From Albibacillus kandeliae (GTDB lineage: Bacteria > Pseudomonadota > Alphaproteobacteria > Rhodobacterales > Rhodobacteraceae): a stretch of DNA of 64,000 nucleotides. The stretch is from the NCBI RefSeq assembly GCF_003116585.1, contig NZ_QEHM01000015.1, positions 1-64,000 on the forward strand. The letters are read 5' to 3'. Below are positions 8,128 to 17,064 of the stretch, in pieces. The first letter of the stretch is position 1, and every line of letters begins with the position of its first letter. The notes beneath the pieces are model-generated. The model did no database searches. It was not told where the DNA came from and worked only from the letters and a program-made list of their open reading frames with translations. The position numbers and the translations under genes were made by a program.

Positions 8128-8996
8128 CTTGCGGGCTCTCCGTTCGGATCGGGGCTGGCTATTACTTCGTTATCATCTTTTGCGTGCGCGCGGCGCATTT
8201 GCGAGGGCCACGCTTTGTCTATGCGGTGGCGGCTGACATGTCGGCACCGATGGGGATCAATAAGGGCCCCCCGGGACGCGGCCTAGTTGTCGGAAGTGCC
8301 GGGCCTTTCAGAGGAGCATCTATGAACTGCTCTCCCTCGAAAGTTACTTGTCGACGTGAAACAGCCCCTGCCTCTATGTCTTCGATTTTTCGCTAGCGCC
8401 GATTGATATGCTCATGACCAAGAAGGGAAGTAGCACGTCTTGTTTCTTGCTAACTCATTGGTGTTCAGAGGCCATGCTCCCCATCCGGCTTCCAAATCGC
8501 CGATCGGTCGTGACGAAGCCAAGAAGGACGACTTCGACTAAGTCAAACTCTTTTACAGATCGGAGCGCGTGCACACGAACAATGGCCTGATGTCGCCCCT
8601 TTCACCGGACTTGCTTCGCAAATCGCTTTCTGGGCAACGGTTGACTACGAGAGCAGACAGCAGACAGTGAACGAGGCAGTTTTCTACAGAACCGGGGGCG
8701 CTTTAGTTTTCAACCACTTCTACTCGGAGCGGAAGAACTACTCCCGAGCAAGTTTTCGGAATTTTCCCGCCCCAGCTCGCCGAGTGGCGCGGTCTTTGCA
8801 CGGTATAAGGGGTATAGCGACTTCAGCTGCAAAGACCGGTTAAGAACCATCTCATAGGACCATCAAATGAATCCAGAGAACCGACTGAAAAAGGGCTACT
8901 GTTCGCGCGATATCTTCCCAGTTGGTACACGCCTCTTGAGCTCGAAATCTCCAGCAAGTTGAAGGCTCGGTGCCAACTACACTCTGTGTAGCCGTG
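8128..8996. other. Gene-free stretch with transposase remnant
   Basis: Nearly 870 bases without an intact gene. Small frames present on both strands have no ribosome-binding site. The one interpretable item is the transposase fragment at 8512-8625. The leftward P-type ATPase promoter should lie just right of 8127, but no clear consensus was recognised. Confidence 0.45.
8512..8625 (+). pseudogene. Decayed C-terminal fragment of an IS3-type transposase
   Basis: One frame reads DEAKKDDFD, a stop codon, then VKLFYRSERVHTNNGLMSP. This resembles the IS3-family integrase C-terminus, typically AR-x-DIFDYIE-x-FYN-x-x-R-x-H-x-x-x-GYLSP. The in-frame stop and the absence of any upstream catalytic domain show that it is a remnant. 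Similarity is by eye over about 30 residues, so the family is tentative. No terminal inverted repeats could be recognised. Confidence 0.4.
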
Positions 8997-9590
8997 TCAA
9001 CGAAGGACATAATCGACTTGGGAGCCATCCTCTCCTTTCATGGCGACGTGCACCAGCCGGCCATCTGCGTCGTACCAGAGGTCTCGTTCAAGATCGCCTG
9101 ACAGACGGTAGTGGGTTGCCGGTACCTGCTGACCTCCAGCGGTGATGGCTTCCGTGCCGACTTTCTTGACGGATACCTTCATCTTGCTGCCGTCGATCGT
9201 GTTCAGGAGGGTTCCGTTCTGTGCGACCTGTTCGTTCCAGAGGCTCGCGGGGACCAGTCCGTCGCCCTTGACGTTGATATCATGCGTCTTGCCATTGTCA
9301 TCGGTGTGGGACGACAGCGTTGCAAGGTGCCCGCTGTTCCAATTCTCGACAGACTTCTGGTGAAACCCATAGGCCTCAATGCCGAGGACCTTGACCGACA
9401 CATCCGTCACTAGAGTGACAGTCAGCGTGTCGCCGCTGGACTGGAAGTGAATGACCTGGTCGCCAATGTCCTTGCCCTTGCGGATAACGTCATAGGTTTG
9501 GCTTCCGCTGGCTGGCGCGGCCGAGGCGGGCAGTCCGACAGTAAGAGATAGTGCTGCGGCCAGCAGTCCTGCAAAGGTGGGGTTCTGCAT
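8997..9590 (-). CDS. DUF6134-family exported protein
   Basis: 197 residues, starting with a classical signal peptide (hydrophobic run then SAAPASG) and so periplasmic. The mature part begins YDVIRKGKDIGDQVIHF and continues with VKVLGIEAYGFHQKSVENW and a SGHLATLSSHTDDNGK segment. This is the repeated beta-strand layout I associate with DUF6134, a family without known biochemical function. The start at 9590 is preferred over an ATG at 9632 because AGAAGGA lies eight bases before it and the longer version would overlap the oxygenase gene. It is the last gene of the five-gene leftward operon, 22 bases after the oxygenase stop. Confidence 0.75.
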   Translation of the reverse strand: MQNPTFAGLLAAALSLTVGLPASAAPASGSQTYDVIRKGKDIGDQVIHFQSSGDTLTVTLVTDVSVKVLGIEAYGFHQKSVENWNSGHLATLSSHTDDNGKTHDINVKGDGLVPASLWNEQVAQNGTLLNTIDGSKMKVSVKKVGTEAITAGGQQVPATHYRLSGDLERDLWYDADGRLVHVAMKGEDGSQVDYVLR

Positions 9591-9612
9591 CTTGCGTATC
9601 CTTCTGCGAGGC

Positions 9613-10476
9613 TCAGAGCGAGCCCATTCCAATGAAAAGTGTGCGCTCGACGTCCACGATGGCGCGGCGGCCGTGCATCACGCGGGTGTTGTCCAGGACT
9701 GCGATGTCGCCGTCCTGCCAATTGATTTCGTTGGTATGCTCCTCGGCTTGGCCGCGGAGGTCTTCGATCTCGTCAAGTGTCACCGGAGAACCGTCGGCCA
9801 ACGTGTAACGCGGGGCTTCGTAGTTGTGCGAGGGGCCGAGCACGGCATTCGCGAATGCGAGATGCTCTCCGCCGAAGGCTGACCTCCGCACCGGCGCGAC
9901 AGTCAGACGATAGGTGAGCGAACCGTCGTCGTGCAGGTCGAAGGTCTGGCCGGGCACGGCCTGCTGAAACTGCAGGATATGCTCCATCCGAACCTCCTCG
10001 GGGTTCGAAAGGGCAGGGTGCTCGTTTGCTAGGTATCGCTTCCAAAGTAGTTCCGGCAGGCGACGTTCAACGGTCATTGCCTGAGACCAGCGGGCTTTGT
10101 CCCGTTCCGACATCGCATCATACAGCGCTGCCCCGTCACAGATTGTTGTCTGAGAACCTTCGAAAGCTGCGCGCTCAGCGAAGAAGGAGACGATATCGGG
10201 GCATCGCGGTGTATTGCCATTCTCCACGTGCAAGCCGATGGGGCCAAGTCCAGCATCAACCATCTGGGTCTTCTCACTGGTATGGCTGCGTGCCGGATCG
10301 AAAGTGACCCGCTGGCACAAACGACCGACTAGGTCAGAAAAGGCGCGCATATCGGGAGCGAAGCCGCGCAGCAAGGTCCAGCCATCGCGGGCAAGATCTG
10401 CCCGGATGGCGGTCAAAAGGGCTTCGTTGGCGAGTCCGCCGTCAAACGCGGCGCGGCGCAGAACGTTGTAGGTCAT
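9613..10476 (-). CDS. TauD/TfdA-family Fe(II)/2-oxoglutarate-dependent oxygenase
   Basis: 287 residues. The iron-binding triad is visible as H83-x-E85 (LHVENGNTPRCPD) and H268 (DNTRVMHGRR), and R278 in VERTLFIG is the likely 2-oxoglutarate-binding arginine. Glu instead of Asp in the HxD/E position is typical of the clavaminate synthase-like and amino-acid-hydroxylating branch. It probably hydroxylates or desaturates an amino-acid-derived intermediate made by the operon, which is inference. It follows the SDR gene by 21 bases and precedes the DUF6134 gene by 22 bases. Confidence 0.85.
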   Translation of the reverse strand: MTYNVLRRAAFDGGLANEALLTAIRADLARDGWTLLRGFAPDMRAFSDLVGRLCQRVTFDPARSHTSEKTQMVDAGLGPIGLHVENGNTPRCPDIVSFFAERAAFEGSQTTICDGAALYDAMSERDKARWSQAMTVERRLPELLWKRYLANEHPALSNPEEVRMEHILQFQQAVPGQTFDLHDDGSLTYRLTVAPVRRSAFGGEHLAFANAVLGPSHNYEAPRYTLADGSPVTLDEIEDLRGQAEEHTNEINWQDGDIAVLDNTRVMHGRRAIVDVERTLFIGMGSL

Positions 10477-10497
10477 GTTTTCACCTCTGGATCGGAG

Positions 10498-11286
10498 TCA
10501 ATCCCGGCTTCCGGCGGCGCGTGCGACACGCGGATCGGCGGCCATTTTTGACAGGGCGTTATCGATTAGGCGGGGCCGCAGGCGTTGCAATGCAACGAAC
10601 AGGCGTTCGCGGCTGGCCGGATACTGTGTGGACTTGCGACTTTCTATGGCGCGCCAGGCGTGGGCCGCCACGGCTTCCGGCGCGTCGAGGACCATGCCCA
10701 TTGGTTCGACCAAGGCCGCGAAGTCGTCCGCGGCGGCGGTTCGCGTCGCGCGGGGTGCAAGGTAGGTCACGTCAACACCGTGCCGTTTGACTTCGCGCCG
10801 TAGTGCATCTGAAAACCCGCGGAGCGCGAACTTGCTTGCCGAATAAGCTGTGAAGTACGGGAAGGCGATATCGCCGAACATCGACCCCATGTTCACCACC
10901 TGACCCCGGCGCGCCACGAGCATCGGGAGCAACTCACGGCTGAGGGCAATGGGCGCGGCCACGTTGGTCATCAGCAGGCGTTCGATATCGTCGTCCCTGC
11001 TGCCTGCCAACGGTCCTGACAGGACCAGACCTGCGTTGTTAACAAGGACATCGAGACCCCCGATTTCCTTCACCGCGGCGACGGCAGCCAAGCGGCCTTC
11101 GGCTGTGATGATGTCGGCCGGAACCTTGACGACGTCCTGGCGCGTCAGCTGCGCAGCTGTCTCCTCCAGAGCGGCGGCCCGGCGGCCAACCAAAACGACG
11201 CGATGGTCACGTCTGTCTGCTTCCAGCGCGAGGGCACGACCGATGCCCGATCCAGCGCCAGTAATGAGGACAATACGTTCGTTCAT
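10498..11286 (-). CDS. Short-chain dehydrogenase/reductase
   Basis: 262 residues, classical SDR. The cofactor motif TGAGSGIG is at 9-16, NNAG at 83-86, and the catalytic residues S135, Y148 and K152 (YSASK) are all present. An Arg-rich segment after the second strand (VGRRAAALEE) suggests NADP(H) preference. Substrate unknown. Its start overlaps the stop of the AMP-ligase-like gene by four bases (ATGA), so it is translated in step with that gene. Within the operon it would reduce or oxidise a ketone, aldehyde or alcohol of the pathway product. Confidence 0.88.
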   Translation of the reverse strand: MNERIVLITGAGSGIGRALALEADRRDHRVVLVGRRAAALEETAAQLTRQDVVKVPADIITAEGRLAAVAAVKEIGGLDVLVNNAGLVLSGPLAGSRDDDIERLLMTNVAAPIALSRELLPMLVARRGQVVNMGSMFGDIAFPYFTAYSASKFALRGFSDALRREVKRHGVDVTYLAPRATRTAAADDFAALVEPMGMVLDAPEAVAAHAWRAIESRKSTQYPASRERLFVALQRLRPRLIDNALSKMAADPRVARAAGSRD

Positions 11287-12671
11287 GACTCGGCCCCTTG
11301 CATTTCATTGGTTGTTGCTTTTTGCCCGGCGGCGCGCGCCTCCGCGGTCTTCAGAATTGCTGCCACCGCCCGACGGTCGGTCAAGCCGGGACCCCGGACG
11401 AGGCCTGGGTGACTGGGGTCGAGGATTTCGATACAGGAGGGACGCGCATAAGTCGGCAGTGCGGCGAGCCGTGTCTGAAGCGCGTGGACATCGAAGGGAG
11501 CCACCGGAAACAGGGCGAGGACAAGGTCGTCGTTATCGGCAATCAGCGCGGCGGCGAGGATAGCAGGGTCGGCAAGTGCCTCTGCCTCCACCCATTCAGG
11601 CGCGATGTTGCGACCGTTTGAACAGACGATCATCGCGTCGCGCCGGCCTTCGATCCACAGCCGCCCGCGCTCGATCCGCCCGAGATCTCCGGTATGCCAG
11701 CGCCGTTCTACCGGATCGCGGCCAAGGTATCCGTCCATTACGGTTGGACCCGACACCACGATTTCGCCATTCACGATCTCAACATCGATGCCTTCGAGTA
11801 CCTGCCCTGCGCTGCCGTCAACCGGGTCGCCCGGTCTGGAGAGAGCCACGACTGAGCAGGCCTCTGACAGGCCATATCCGGCGTGTGCCGGTATCCCGAG
11901 GGACCGGGCTTCGTGTAACAGTTCGGGCGCCGTTGGGGCGCCGCCGACGGCCACGTAGCGGAGCGTTTTCGGGGCTGGCGTGCCTGCATGGACCGCCGCG
12001 ACCCAGAGTGCGAGCTGCCGAGGAGAAAGAACCGTTATCGTCGGAGCCGCCATCAGTGCGGTGCGAGCGAATGCGCTCGCATCACCGCCCCAGAGCAGTG
12101 ACTGCCCCTCGGTGCAGATTATGGTCGTTGCTCCTGCCAGCACCGGCATGAAGATGCCGCAGATCTGTTCGAGTAGCTGTGCCTGTGGCAGCATCGAGAG
12201 GTACCGATCGTCCAGATCAGGCTTCAGCGCGGCGTTCAGAGCGAGGAGCGACGCCTCGACTTGCGCCGCACCAAGGACAACGCCCTTCGGCTGACCGGTC
12301 GTCCCGGAAGTGAAGATGATGCGGGTAGAGTTCTTCGACAGGTCCGGCATCGGGCCATCTGCCGCGGGCAGTTCGCTGACCAGCGAGGCATCAGACTGGC
12401 GCACAAGATGCGCAACCTGTTGATCCGAAAAAAAGCCCGGCACAGGCACGATGGTCCGTCCCGCAGCAGTGGCGGCCAGCTCTCCTATGACGGCGTTGAT
12501 GCCCTCCAGCTTCAACGCAACACGATCTCCGCCATCGAGAAAACCGGCGGCGGCAATTGTGACGCGCTGCTCAAGCTCGGCCCAGGTCACACTCTCCCGG
12601 TTCGAGATGAAGGCAAGGGCATCCGGACGTTCACCTGCTTGGGTTTGAAGGGCACGTAAGACGGTCAGCAT
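11283..12671 (-). CDS. AMP-binding (ANL superfamily) ligase-like protein lacking the A10 lysine
   Basis: 462 residues, shorter than typical acyl-CoA ligases. The phosphate-binding loop TSGTTGQPKG is at 121-130, GYGLSEACSVV is the A5 region, and HTGDLGRIERGRLWIEGR with SNGRNIAPEWVE forms the hinge region, so adenylate binding is expected. At the C-terminus the motif that is normally G-x-GK-x-x-R reads RGPGLTDRRAV: leucine stands where the catalytic A10 lysine should be. That lysine is important for adenylate formation in this superfamily, so activity may be altered. The start at 12671 overlaps the upstream gene's stop (ATGCTGA); an open frame extends further upstream but runs through that gene and is rejected. 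Confidence 0.82.
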   Translation of the reverse strand: MLTVLRALQTQAGERPDALAFISNRESVTWAELEQRVTIAAAGFLDGGDRVALKLEGINAVIGELAATAAGRTIVPVPGFFSDQQVAHLVRQSDASLVSELPAADGPMPDLSKNSTRIIFTSGTTGQPKGVVLGAAQVEASLLALNAALKPDLDDRYLSMLPQAQLLEQICGIFMPVLAGATTIICTEGQSLLWGGDASAFARTALMAAPTITVLSPRQLALWVAAVHAGTPAPKTLRYVAVGGAPTAPELLHEARSLGIPAHAGYGLSEACSVVALSRPGDPVDGSAGQVLEGIDVEIVNGEIVVSGPTVMDGYLGRDPVERRWHTGDLGRIERGRLWIEGRRDAMIVCSNGRNIAPEWVEAEALADPAILAAALIADNDDLVLALFPVAPFDVHALQTRLAALPTYARPSCIEILDPSHPGLVRGPGLTDRRAVAAILKTAEARAAGQKATTNEMQGAES

Positions 12672-13252
12672 GGGCGATACTCTTTGAATCGGCGCTCTGC
12701 GCCCGCGGGAAGAAAATCTAGGGGGTGTTCGAGGTCCGGCATCGCGCAGACCCACGGATCTGTCGTGTAGTAGCTCCCCCAGCGCTCCGGATCGGGAACG
12801 CGATTGGCTAGTGCCGGCGCAATCCGAAAGAGGGGCGTGTGGGTGCGGGACAGGAGGCGCATCAGCGGTCTGGTCGCCGTGAAAACTCCGCAGCGGCAAC
12901 CAAGTGTCCGGCCGATGGACGTGATGCCCTGGATCAGCGGGAGGGCCGCATAGGACGCGGAACACGCGAGCGAAACGACTTCGATGATGTCAGCGCGGTC
13001 TACCTGATGCCCGATGGCGGATGAGATCGCGTCCTCCACGGTGAGATCGAGGTAGGTCTCTGAGAAAAAGCCGTCTCCGGAGGTCCTGATCCCGGCCGCG
13101 CCGAGGATGGCACCACTGGTTCCCCGTGCAATGACCAGAGGGATGGGGGGGATGACTACCCGGGCCGAGAAGACACGCCGAAACTCGGAGGATATGTATT
13201 CGGCCCCGTCTGACCAGCCTACGTCCAGTGGAAAGACCTGCTCAAGCTGCAT
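12665..13252 (-). CDS. Thermostable hemolysin (T_hemolysin) family protein
   Basis: 195 residues. Family features are FFSETYLDLTVEDAIS, a RADIIEVVSLACS segment, CRCGVFTATRPLMRLL, and RWGSYYTTDPWVCAM near the end. The family was named after Vibrio delta-VPH. Its fold is thought to resemble acyltransferases of the GNAT and autoinducer-synthase type, so an acyl-transfer role in a biosynthetic operon is more likely than pore formation (inference). The start at 13252 is chosen because GGGAGG lies nine bases before it; an ATG at 13288 has no such site. It is the first gene of the leftward five-gene operon and overlaps the AMP-ligase gene by seven bases. Confidence 0.78.
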   Translation of the reverse strand: MQLEQVFPLDVGWSDGAEYISSEFRRVFSARVVIPPIPLVIARGTSGAILGAAGIRTSGDGFFSETYLDLTVEDAISSAIGHQVDRADIIEVVSLACSASYAALPLIQGITSIGRTLGCRCGVFTATRPLMRLLSRTHTPLFRIAPALANRVPDPERWGSYYTTDPWVCAMPDLEHPLDFLPAGAERRFKEYRPC

Positions 13253-13930
13253 GATCAGCAACCTCCCGACCTCGAGAGGACTGCGCATGAATGAAACTGC
13301 TCATGTTCTTCTTACCAACTACTGCTCTCAGTCGTCTGATGCCGGAGCAGGCTTACGGTAAGCTTACGGGAGTGAGGATTTTCTAGGAGTGCTGCGTGGC
13401 GACATCACGATCTGAAGTGACCTGTCACGAAGTTCCATCCAACCGCGCCTGGAAGCTGATCGGTGTTCGCACCGATCGGCGCGGCGCGTCTATCGCGTGT
13501 CGCAATGCAGGATGCCGATGTTCCACTTATCTGTGACTCTCGTTAACGGTTCTGCTTCCTTTGTTTTCTAGCGTGGCTCGGCCTGCGCGACGATTGTCAA
13601 CTGCATGCACTTAGCTGACAGCCAAGTACGTCGCGACGGACGATCGCCTCCTGCGCCTAGCGAACGACGTGAGCCGAAGCAACAACGGCAGTTAGATGGG
13701 TGTTGCCGCCTTGCGAGGGCGGGACAGCGAAGGTCGGGACACAGCGCATTGTTGGTACAAGCGGCTAGCGCCACGATGGGGGGTCACTCTCCTCAGATAT
13801 GTCGATTGCTGGTCGCGGTCGCTTCGACCCGCACTTGTATTTGGCAAAAGCGCTGTAAGGTATTGATAAGTATGCTTGGAACTCGCGGCGGTTGGCAGTA
13901 ATGCGGTTAGGAAACAATGTGTGACAACTG
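13253..13930. other. Gene-free stretch holding the operon promoter region and island end
   Basis: About 680 bases without a supported gene. It should contain the promoter of the five-gene operon on its left side and the terminal part of the island on its right, up to the tRNA fragment. Apart from the inverted repeat at 13351-13363, no -35/-10 pair or integrase-like gene was recognised. Confidence 0.5.
13351..13363. promoter_or_regulatory. Inverted repeat upstream of the thermostable-hemolysin operon
   Basis: GCTTAC-G-GTAAGC is a perfect 6-base inverted repeat around one central base, about 100 bases upstream of the first gene. A second GCTTACGG overlaps its right end. It could be an operator for an unlinked regulator. 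Confidence 0.35.
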
Positions 13931-13976
13931 CCTCCAAAACCGTAGGTCGCGGGTTCGAACCCTGCTGCCCCTGCCA
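13931..13976 (+). repeat. 3' fragment of a tRNA-Trp gene: integration (att) scar
   Basis: The sequence starts in the anticodon loop with CTCCAAA (anticodon CCA, Trp). It runs through the 3' side of the anticodon stem (ACCG), the variable loop, a complete T arm with GGTTCGAAC, the acceptor strand TGCCCCT, a discriminator G and an encoded CCA. The 5' half that should pair with it (a start such as AGGGGC and the D arm) is absent from 13860-13930. A tRNA gene cannot function from this half. A truncated 3' tRNA copy with intact end is the standard mark left by elements that integrate into tRNA genes. By orientation the element lies to the left and the original chromosome to the right. Confidence 0.85.
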
Positions 13977-14143
13977 TTTCCTTTCAGATACTTGCGATAG
14001 CTCCGATGCGATCCGCATTCCGGGGTTTCGTGTCCGCGCGGGGTTCTCCTGAGGGCGGGCGCGTATCCCGAGCGCTTTGGCCGTCCGATTCTGCGAGCAG
14101 CGAATCTTCGCCCCTCAGATACGCTTCCCGGACCGCCCGCCGT

Positions 14144-15151
14144 CTATCCAGCGGCACTTCGACGGTGGGCGCCAGGTGACATGCCGGTCCACCGCCGATA
14201 GCTTCGTCCGAATGCGGCGGCGTCGGAGAACCCGGTGCGCGAGGCGATCTCCTTGAACGGCAGATCGGTTCCCTGGACGAGTTTCGCGGCGGCCTCGGCG
14301 CGAAGGTCATCGCGCATCGCACGGAAGGAGGTTCCGGCCTCCGTCAGCAGACGTTGCAGGCTGCGCGTGCCAAGACCGATGGCCGCGGCGAGGTCGGCGA
14401 GCGTGTCGTCCCGAAACGACAGTCGTTGCCGCATCAGGTCCCGTATGATGGTCGGGAAGGTGTCGGTCTGCGGGGCGTCACTGATGCTGTAGCCGCTGGT
14501 ATCTTCAGTCTCCCATTCGACGTGAAGCGGCAACCTGAGCCATGCGGGCGGAAAGCTGATCGACAGCGCGATGTCCTTGCTTCTCATGAGCACATGGGCG
14601 GGCAGGAAACCCTCGGGCAGGCCATCGAACGAATGTGCGACGACCAGCAGCTTCGAAGCGTCAAAGGCCGGTCCAAGGCAGGCTTCGATCATGGATGTGA
14701 AGAACACGACGCCTATCGCATCGGCCTGGATCGTCGGCCGTTCGACATGTCGTGTCCTGTGAACCTGGAACACGGCGAGCTCGGGCCCGATACGAAGGGA
14801 GTAGACGACGTTGTCGAACTGCAGATCGACGTCCAGCGTCGTAGCGATCAGGAAGTCTCCGAGTGTCCTTGCGCCCTTTATCGAGGACCGCACCGTTGGG
14901 CCGCCGCTGCGCGCCGAGGCTCGCGCAAGCCCGGCACCGAAACAGTTGTCATTCAGGAGGGCGGCCATGTCTTCGAGTGCGGCATAGAAGGCCGTCGCCT
15001 CGACCAGATGGTTCGGGTCCTGCATCGCCGCCTGCGGGATGCCATTCCTGGCCATCACGGCCTCGATATCACCGCCGCGCCCGACGAATTCCCGCGCCGC
15101 CTGCTGGAGCAGTACAGCCTTCGTGAACTTGGGGTTCGAGCTGGATCGCAT
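14144..15151 (-). CDS. AraC-family transcriptional regulator (OruR/ArgR-like ligand domain)
   Basis: 335 residues from the chosen start. The N-terminal 220 residues match the arabinose-binding-type domain of OruR-like regulators ([17 protein letters not shown], then LPLHVEWE), and the last 100 residues form the double helix-turn-helix ([22 protein letters not shown] and [23 protein letters not shown]). The start at 15151 is preferred over 15220 because it has a GAGGG site immediately upstream and matches the family's usual length. It is divergent from the Tat-exported amidohydrolase across about 150 bases and probably controls it. This is the first complete gene to the right of the tRNA scar. 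Confidence 0.85.
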   Translation of the reverse strand: MRSSSNPKFTKAVLLQQAAREFVGRGGDIEAVMARNGIPQAAMQDPNHLVEATAFYAALEDMAALLNDNCFGAGLARASARSGGPTVRSSIKGARTLGDFLIATTLDVDLQFDNVVYSLRIGPELAVFQVHRTRHVERPTIQADAIGVVFFTSMIEACLGPAFDASKLLVVAHSFDGLPEGFLPAHVLMRSKDIALSISFPPAWLRLPLHVEWETEDTSGYSISDAPQTDTFPTIIRDLMRQRLSFRDDTLADLAAAIGLGTRSLQRLLTEAGTSFRAMRDDLRAEAAAKLVQGTDLPFKEIASRTGFSDAAAFGRSYRRWTGMSPGAHRRSAAG

Positions 15152-15305
15152 CTGGCCCTCTTCGGAAATCGCTGTGCGCGACGCGCCAGGTTTTCCCAAG
15201 TTCTGGCACCTCGGGCACAATCCCGCAACTCAAAGTGATGTAGCATGTCGACCAATTTGGAAGCGTCTCGCCCGAGTCCGGGCCTTTTCGAGAATGGACA
15301 TGATT

Positions 15306-16982
15306 ATGAGCGATTCAACGATCACTCGCCGTGACTTCAACACCGGCGCCACTGCCGCCGCGGCTATCGTCGGAACCGCGGGCCGCGCCTTGGCCCAGTC
15401 TGCCGCACCGCTGGACCTCGCGATCCTGAACGGCAGGGTGATGGACCCGGAGACCGGATTTGACCAGGTCGCGAACGTGGGGGTGAAGGACGGTCGCATC
15501 GTGTCGATCACGACCGAGGAACTCTCCGGGGCGAGAACCATAGACGCGTCGGGCCATGTGGTCGCGCCCGGCTTCATCGACACGCATTTCCACTGGCCGC
15601 GCGCCATCGGTAACAAGATCGCGCTGCGCGATGGGCGCACTACGGTGATGGATCTCGAGATGGGAACGCTCGGCACCCTGGTCAACGACTGGTACGCCGC
15701 GCGGGAGGGCAGCAACCAGACCAACTACGGCTGCGCCACCTCGCATGAATTCGCGAGGGCCTTTGTCCTCGACGGGATCACTACCACCGATACGCCCGAG
15801 GCGCTGAACCACCGCGGGTCGGACAAGACTGGCTGGTCGTCCACGAGGCCAAGCCTCGAGCAGGGCAATGCGATCCTGAAGGTGATCGACGAAGGACTTG
15901 CCGCGGGCGCCATCGGGATGGGATCGACGCTTGGCTACATGCGCGACGGTGTATCCGCCCGCGAGGTGTTCGAGGTTCAGAGAACGGCGGGAAACTACGG
16001 GCGGCCGTCGGCGTTCCATTTCCGCTACACACCGGGCACGGACACGCAGGAATCGAACGGCATTCAGGAGATGCTGGCCAATGCCGCGGCGCTGGGTGCG
16101 CCCGCCATCGCCTGCCACTTCAACAACCCCGGTTACAACCTCGTCCACGAACTCCTCACCCGGATGCGCGAGCGCGGGATGAACGTGTGGGGAGAGCTTT
16201 ATCCCTACGTCGCCGGCTCGACGGCGCTGAATGCCGTGTTCCTTGAGCCCGAGGTCTGGGTCCAGCAGCTTGGCTACAAGTACGAGGATACAATTCAGGA
16301 TGCGCTGACCGGGGAATTCTACACGCAGGAAACCCGCGCCGAGATGATCAAGAAGGAACCGGCACGACTGGTTCAGGTCTACAAGATGCCCCCGGAGGCC
16401 GTCACCGACTGGCTCAAGATGCCGGGCGTGGCAATTGCGTCTGACACGATGCCGATCGCCGGTGATGGCTTCGCGTGGGACACGCCTTACGAGGACCTGC
16501 CGAACAGCCATCCGCGCGGAGCAGGCAGCTTTGCCAGAGCGCTGCGAATGGGCCGCGAGAACGGCATCCCGCTCATGCAGTCTCTCGCGCAGACCAGCTG
16601 GAACTCGGCCCGGCCTCTCAGCGAGTTGGGCCTGAAGTCGATGCAGGAACGCGGCCGGATGCAGGAGGGCATGGTGGCCGACATCACCATCTTCAACCCG
16701 GAGACGGTGAAGGACAACGCAACCTACGAGAAGGGCACTTTGCCGTCGGAAGGCATTCCCTACGTCATCGTGAACGGCACCGTGGTGGTGGACGACTCCG
16801 AGGTGCTGAAGGACGTCAATCCGGGGCAACCGATCCGGTTCGAGCCACAGGAAAGCCTGCTGCAACCGGTCGACGTCGCAGCCTGGACCCAGACATATTA
16901 CGACGTCCCGCAAGACTTTGGCGGCGGTGTTCCCGGCAGCCAGCCGGTCTACGACAAGCGGGTTATCCGGTGCTGTGACTGA
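15306..16982 (+). CDS. Tat-exported N-acyl-D-amino-acid deacylase-like amidohydrolase
   Basis: 558 residues. A twin-arginine signal ([19 protein letters not shown], cleaved near ALAQS) sends the folded enzyme to the periplasm. The mature part starts [17 protein letters not shown], followed by the metal motif GFIDTHFHW, an ACHFNN segment and a [10 protein letters not shown]-terminal beta sandwich, all typical of the D-aminoacylase branch of the amidohydrolases. It should hydrolyse N-acyl amino acids or related amides outside the cytoplasm. ATGs at 15294 and 15300 are in-frame alternatives. A cytoplasmic paralog with the same [11 protein letters not shown] opening lies at 55350-56852. The AraC gene is divergent. 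No transporter is directly attached. Confidence 0.82.
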   Translation: MSDSTITRRDFNTGATAAAAIVGTAGRALAQSAAPLDLAILNGRVMDPETGFDQVANVGVKDGRIVSITTEELSGARTIDASGHVVAPGFIDTHFHWPRAIGNKIALRDGRTTVMDLEMGTLGTLVNDWYAAREGSNQTNYGCATSHEFARAFVLDGITTTDTPEALNHRGSDKTGWSSTRPSLEQGNAILKVIDEGLAAGAIGMGSTLGYMRDGVSAREVFEVQRTAGNYGRPSAFHFRYTPGTDTQESNGIQEMLANAAALGAPAIACHFNNPGYNLVHELLTRMRERGMNVWGELYPYVAGSTALNAVFLEPEVWVQQLGYKYEDTIQDALTGEFYTQETRAEMIKKEPARLVQVYKMPPEAVTDWLKMPGVAIASDTMPIAGDGFAWDTPYEDLPNSHPRGAGSFARALRMGRENGIPLMQSLAQTSWNSARPLSELGLKSMQERGRMQEGMVADITIFNPETVKDNATYEKGTLPSEGIPYVIVNGTVVVDDSEVLKDVNPGQPIRFEPQESLLQPVDVAAWTQTYYDVPQDFGGGVPGSQPVYDKRVIRCCD

Positions 16983-17064
16983 GGAAAGTCTTCCTCGCCG
17001 GTGCCCTCGGTCGGATGTCTGCTGAAAGGGTCGGCCGGTTCCTCGTCACGGGCCCTCGGCGCAA

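Noticed and set aside
13931..13976. Functional tRNA-Trp gene
   Set aside because: The 5' acceptor strand, D arm and 5' anticodon stem are missing in the preceding 80 bases, so no cloverleaf can form.
13692..14018. Minus-strand frame crossing the tRNA fragment (reads WQGQQGSNPRP)
   Set aside because: This peptide is the well-known false translation of tRNA 3' ends; it supports the tRNA reading and is not a gene.
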